A stretch of DNA of 18,648 nt from Planctomycetota bacterium (GTDB lineage Bacteria > Planctomycetota > Planctomycetia > Pirellulales > UBA1268). The stretch lies in the NCBI GenBank assembly GCA_003670825.1, contig QWQL01000028.1, positions 1 through 18,648 of the forward strand. The letters are read 5' to 3'. This document shows, piece by piece, positions 14,255 to 18,648 of this stretch (position 1 is the first letter of the stretch; every line of letters begins with the position of its first letter). The translations under genes and the position numbers were made by a program. Under the pieces are notes generated by a model. The model did no database searches, was not told the origin of the DNA, and was given only the letters and a program-made list of their open reading frames with translations.

Positions 14255-15259
14255 TTGGCCGCCACCATCTACTACGACGCCGACGCCGACATGAAGGCCC
14301 TCGAGGGCAAGACTATCGCCATCATCGGCTATGGCTCGCAGGGCCATGCCCAGGCCCAGAACCTCCGCGACAGCGGGCTCAAGGTCGTGGTGGCCCAGCG
14401 TCCGGGCGGCCCCAACTACGAACTTGCCAAGAGCCACGGCTTCGCGCCGGTGAGCGTTGAAGAGGCGGTCAAGCAGGCCGACGTGATCAACATCCTGCTC
14501 CCCGACGAACTCCAGGGCGACGTCTACAAGACCTCGATCAAGCCGAACCTCAAGAAGGGCGCCGTGCTGATGGCCAGCCACGGTTTCAACTTCCACTTCG
14601 GCCAGGTCGAGCCGCCGCCCGGCCACGACATCCTGCTGGTCGCGCCAAAGGGCCCCGGCCATCTGGTTCGCAGCGAGTTCGTGAAGGGGGGCGGCGTGCC
14701 CTGCCTGATCGCCCTGGGCCCCGGCGCCAGTCCCGAAACCAAGAAGATCGGCCTGGCTTATGCCAAGGGCATCGGCGGCACCCGTGGCGGTGTGATCGAG
14801 ACGACGATCGCCGAGGAAACCGAGACCGACCTGTTTGGTGAGCAGGCGGTGCTCTGCGGCGGCGTCTCGGAACTGATCAAGGCGGGCTTCGACACGCTCG
14901 TCGAGGCGGGTTACCAGCCCGAGATGGCCTATTTCGAGTGCCTCCACGAGATGAAACTGATCGTGGATCTCTTCTATCAGGGCGGCCTGGAGTACATGCG
15001 GTACAGCGTGTCGAACACCGCCGAGTATGGCGACTACACGCGGGGCCGCCGGATCATCACCGAGGAGACCCGCAAGGAGATGAGGAAGATCCTCGAAGAG
15101 ATCCGTTCGGGCGAGTTTGCCCGGGACTGGATTCTCGAGAACCGCGGCGGTGCCGCGATGTTCAAGAGCACCCGCCGTCGCGAGCGGGAGCACAAGCTCA
15201 CGGAGACCGGTCGCGGGCTCCGCAAGATGATGAAGTGGATCGACAGCAAGGAAGTGTGA
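14255..15259 (+). CDS. ilvC: Ketol-acid reductoisomerase, class I
   Basis: 334 residues from TTG 14255, the normal class I length. It converts acetolactate or acetohydroxybutyrate to the dihydroxy acid using Mg2+ and NAD(P)H. The Rossmann motif is IAIIGYGSQGHAQAQNLRDS (residues 21-40). The catalytic knotted domain has VAPKGPGHLVR, the Mg2+-binding ETDLFGEQAVLCGG and ECLHEMKLIVDLFYQGG, and SNTAEYGDYTRG. The cofactor loop after strand 2 reads QRPGGPNYELA, lacking the serines that bind the NADPH 2'-phosphate in many class I enzymes. The start gives MAATIYYDADAD, matching the family, with CGGAG 7 nt upstream. It is in an operon with ilvN and followed after 4 nt by a small gene. Confidence 0.96.
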   Translation: MAATIYYDADADMKALEGKTIAIIGYGSQGHAQAQNLRDSGLKVVVAQRPGGPNYELAKSHGFAPVSVEEAVKQADVINILLPDELQGDVYKTSIKPNLKKGAVLMASHGFNFHFGQVEPPPGHDILLVAPKGPGHLVRSEFVKGGGVPCLIALGPGASPETKKIGLAYAKGIGGTRGGVIETTIAEETETDLFGEQAVLCGGVSELIKAGFDTLVEAGYQPEMAYFECLHEMKLIVDLFYQGGLEYMRYSVSNTAEYGDYTRGRRIITEETRKEMRKILEEIRSGEFARDWILENRGGAAMFKSTRRREREHKLTETGRGLRKMMKWIDSKEV

Positions 15260-15263
15260 ACCG

Positions 15264-15539
15264 ATGACGCCCGAGGAATACGAGGCCCGCAGTCTGTACG
15301 AGCAGCTGCAGCCCGGTGACCGCGTGGAGGTGATCCACGGGGTCACGGTGGGCTCGTCGGCGAACTGGTCGACGAAGACAACCGGCGAGGTTTTGCGGCG
15401 GGAGCGGCGGCGGCACGGGCTGCACTTCCGCCGCAGCACCGACGACAAGGTGTACAGCGACGTGTTGATCCTGGCCCGCGACGACGGCGAGCTGACCACC
15501 GTCACGATCGACGAGTACACGAGGCTCCGTCGGCTCTGA
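15264..15539 (+). CDS. Small unknown protein co-transcribed with ilvC
   Basis: 91 residues, starting 4 nt after the ilvC stop, so almost certainly in the same transcript and translationally linked. I do not recognise a named family. The protein is highly charged, with no signal peptide, no membrane span and no Cys. Predicted order is a short helix (PEEYEARSLYEQL), then strands: GDRVEVIHGVTVG, KTTGEVLRRERRR, LHFRRSTDD, VYSDVLILARDDG and LTTVTIDEYTRLRRL. The QPGDRVEV start and the all-beta pattern are reminiscent of small SH3-like or KOW-like barrels, and the Arg-rich middle could bind nucleic acid; both are inference. Coding character is supported by tight spacing, a good ATG and the terminator just after it. 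Confidence 0.8.
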   Translation: MTPEEYEARSLYEQLQPGDRVEVIHGVTVGSSANWSTKTTGEVLRRERRRHGLHFRRSTDDKVYSDVLILARDDGELTTVTIDEYTRLRRL

Positions 15540-15542
15540 GCT

Positions 15543-15566
15543 GGCGGCGGCCCACAAGCCGCCTTT
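15543..15566 (+). terminator. Hairpin terminator after the ilvN-ilvC operon
   Basis: GGCGGC (15543-15548), a 9-nt loop and GCCGCC (15558-15563) form a perfect 6-bp GC stem followed by TTT. It starts 4 nt after the stop of the 91-residue gene and lies in the 55-bp gap facing a convergent gene. The T tract is short, so efficiency is uncertain. Confidence 0.5.
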
Positions 15567-15594
15567 CGAAAACCTGTGGCCCAGTCGAGGCCGA

Positions 15595-17451
<1,857 letters not shown>

Positions 17452-17551
17452 GGCCGGAGATGCCCGAGGGGCTGAAGCGTGTATGGCCTCCAGACCTTCG
17501 CAGCCTAGCCAGGCAGGAGATGATCGCCAAGCCGGGGGGGCGGCTCGGCAG

Positions 17552-17557
17552 TACAAT
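17552..17557 (+). promoter_or_regulatory. Candidate -10 element of the FHA gene
   Basis: TACAAT (5 of 6 to TATAAT) lies 29 nt before ATG 17587, within the 135-bp divergent region shared with the kinase gene. No -35 match is visible 16-18 nt upstream (the area is a G-rich run), so an activator or an alternative sigma factor may be involved. GAGGA follows about 10 nt before the ATG. Confidence 0.4.
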
Positions 17558-17586
17558 CTTTGCCGGGGCTCACGAGGACTCATGCC

Positions 17587-18402
17587 ATGCCACCATCCTC
17601 TGACCGAGCGGGCGACGGCCCGCCGCAGCCGGAGATCGAAGACCGCCGGGCGCTGCGCTGGCTGCTGACGACCGAGTCGCGGAGTGACGGCCCCTCCCTG
17701 CCCTTCGCCCGGGAGGATGTCCACGAGTTTCGTTCGTCGCTACGGCCGCCCGTGCCGGTGCTGACCGTGCTCGACGACGGATCCCAGCAGCAGGGCGAGA
17801 GCTTTCGGCTGCGCGGCGAGACCTTCACGATCGGCCGGACGGCGGGCGAACTCGTGCTGCCCAACGATCCGGCGATCTCCGGCCAGCATGCCGAGATCCG
17901 CCGCGTGCCGTGGAAGGGGGGCTACCAGTGGCAGCTGATCGATCTGGGGAGCGTCAACGGGACGTTCGTCCGCTGTGGCCGGGCAGTCCTCCATGCGGAG
18001 GCGCTGGTGATTCTCGGTGGCCGGCGATTCCGGCTCCGCAATCCGGTCGTTCCCAGCCGCGGAGTGAACCCCTCCGCTACTCGGCAGATCGATGCCACTC
18101 GGCCGGCCCACGGCGTCTGGCCGATGCTGGTCGAGGCGGCCCAGAAGGCAGCGGCCCTCGAACTTCCACTGCGGGTCGACGATCTCTCCATCGGCCGGCT
18201 GGGGGGCGGTGCGGACATCGAACTCGACGACCCGCTCCTCGCCGATCGCCATGCCCATCTCGGCAGGCAGCGGGACGGCACCTGGGTGATCGCCGCCGAG
18301 ACAACCCGCAACGGCGTCTGGGTGTCGGTGGCCACCGTGGCGCTCACGAACCACTGCTTCTTCCGCTGCGGCGAACAGCAGTTTCGCTTCGAACTCCCGT
18401 GA
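17587..18402 (+). CDS. Tandem FHA-domain protein, second domain degenerate
   Basis: 271 residues from ATG 17587, with GAGGA upstream. There is no signal peptide or membrane span, so it should be cytoplasmic. After a charged N-terminal region, FHA1 (about 58-152) has the phosphothreonine-binding set: Arg84 in TIGR, Ser98 and His101 in DPAISGQHAEI, and Asn124-Gly125 in GSVNGTF. FHA2 (about 196-271) keeps Gly203-Arg204, His222 and Asn242-Gly243, but the aligned segment DPLLADRHAHL has Ala219 in place of the serine. FHA1 should bind phospho-Thr peptides, while FHA2 probably does not bind in the standard way and may serve dimerisation or intramolecular contacts. It is divergent from the membrane Ser/Thr kinase with 135 bp between starts, so it is plausibly its substrate or reader. 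An earlier TTG start at 17560 is possible but less well spaced. Confidence 0.88.
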   Translation: MPPSSDRAGDGPPQPEIEDRRALRWLLTTESRSDGPSLPFAREDVHEFRSSLRPPVPVLTVLDDGSQQQGESFRLRGETFTIGRTAGELVLPNDPAISGQHAEIRRVPWKGGYQWQLIDLGSVNGTFVRCGRAVLHAEALVILGGRRFRLRNPVVPSRGVNPSATRQIDATRPAHGVWPMLVEAAQKAAALELPLRVDDLSIGRLGGGADIELDDPLLADRHAHLGRQRDGTWVIAAETTRNGVWVSVATVALTNHCFFRCGEQQFRFELP

Positions 18403-18408
18403 GCCGCG

Positions 18409-18648
18409 TTATGGCACGCGGGCAATCACGCAGGTGAGATACTCGCCTTCGAGGCAGCTGGCGCTCACCGGGTGGTCGGCGGCAGCACCCCGGGATTCGA
18501 GGACTTGGATCGGCCGGGCCGACCGCTGGGCGACGCCGGAGAGCATCTGGAGGAAGTCGTCCCGCGACACCGACCCGGAACAGGAGCAGGTCACGAGGAT
18601 GCCCCCGGGCTCGAGCAGGCCCACGCCCACGCGGTTGATGCGATGGTA
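18409..18648 (-). CDS. rlmI: C-terminal part of an RlmI-like rRNA (cytosine-C5) methyltransferase
   Basis: The gene starts outside the window; about 79 C-terminal residues are visible, with the stop at 18409-18411. The segment LLEPGGILVTCSCSGSV followed by DDFLQML, IQVLESRGAAADHPV and EGEYLTCVIARV matches the end of COG1092 SAM-dependent methyltransferases. E. coli RlmI (23S rRNA m5C1962) reads GGILLTFSCSG, AADHPV and EGLYLKGF at the same places. The PGG turn and the CSCS strand belong to the Rossmann methyltransferase fold. The N-terminal PUA domain and the SAM-binding glycines lie beyond the edge, so the exact RNA target cannot be judged. It is convergent with the FHA gene, with only 6 bp between stops. 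Confidence 0.8.
   Translation of the reverse strand, partial: YHRINRVGVGLLEPGGILVTCSCSGSVSRDDFLQMLSGVAQRSARPIQVLESRGAAADHPVSASCLEGEYLTCVIARVP

Noticed and set aside
17452..17724. N-terminal extension of the Ser/Thr kinase
   Set aside because: It would overlap the divergent FHA gene start and precede the immediate beginning of the kinase fold. Its composition is Arg/Pro-rich with no domain.

Overview
The window looks like a piece of a planctomycete chromosome, most likely order Pirellulales. It is strongly GC-rich (base composition was judged by eye, not counted). It carries a planctomycete-type BBP7 outer-membrane barrel, a signal-peptide protein combining low-complexity repeats with TPRs, an ABC-2 permease fused to a CPBP (CAAX-type) membrane protease, and a transmembrane Ser/Thr kinase divergent from an FHA protein. 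It also contains the bacterial core cluster rpsB-tsf-pyrH-frr. No tRNA, rRNA, CRISPR array, insertion sequence or phage gene was seen, and no gene-free stretch exceeds about 300 bases.

Left part (1-5842). The window opens in the 3' end of a small gene, probably a SnoaL/DUF4440-like domain protein. An exported 811-residue protein follows, made of Arg-Pro/Gly/Asn-rich repeats, TPRs and a C-terminal beta-type domain. Convergent to it is the BBP7-like barrel protein. Divergent from that gene is a two-gene signalling unit: a STAS anti-sigma-factor-antagonist-like protein and a receiver/coiled-coil/SpoIIE-type phosphatase. These form two parts of a partner switch; no RsbW-type kinase is visible here.

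Central part (5886-13384, all minus strand). Transcription can run from a recognisable sigma-70-type promoter through rpsB, tsf, pyrH and frr. The same-strand run continues into a NatA-like ABC ATPase, the ABC-2 permease-CPBP protease fusion and a putative ionotropic-glutamate-receptor-like channel. The last three are tightly packed (ATGA overlap and 10-nt overlap), which argues for a translationally coupled membrane module. The channel is the most interesting item. Its S1, pore, TM and S2 elements are all present, but the K+-channel filter TVGYGD of bacterial GluR0 is replaced by TGGCDD, which contains the GCD seen in animal AMPA receptors.

Right part (13635-18648). Divergent from rpsB are ilvN and ilvC (branched-chain amino acid synthesis), followed 4 nt later by a conserved-looking 91-residue protein and a plausible hairpin terminator. 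Convergent to these is a membrane Ser/Thr kinase. Divergent from the kinase is a protein with two FHA domains, the second lacking the key phosphate-binding serine. The window ends inside the 3' end of an RlmI-like rRNA methyltransferase gene on the minus strand.
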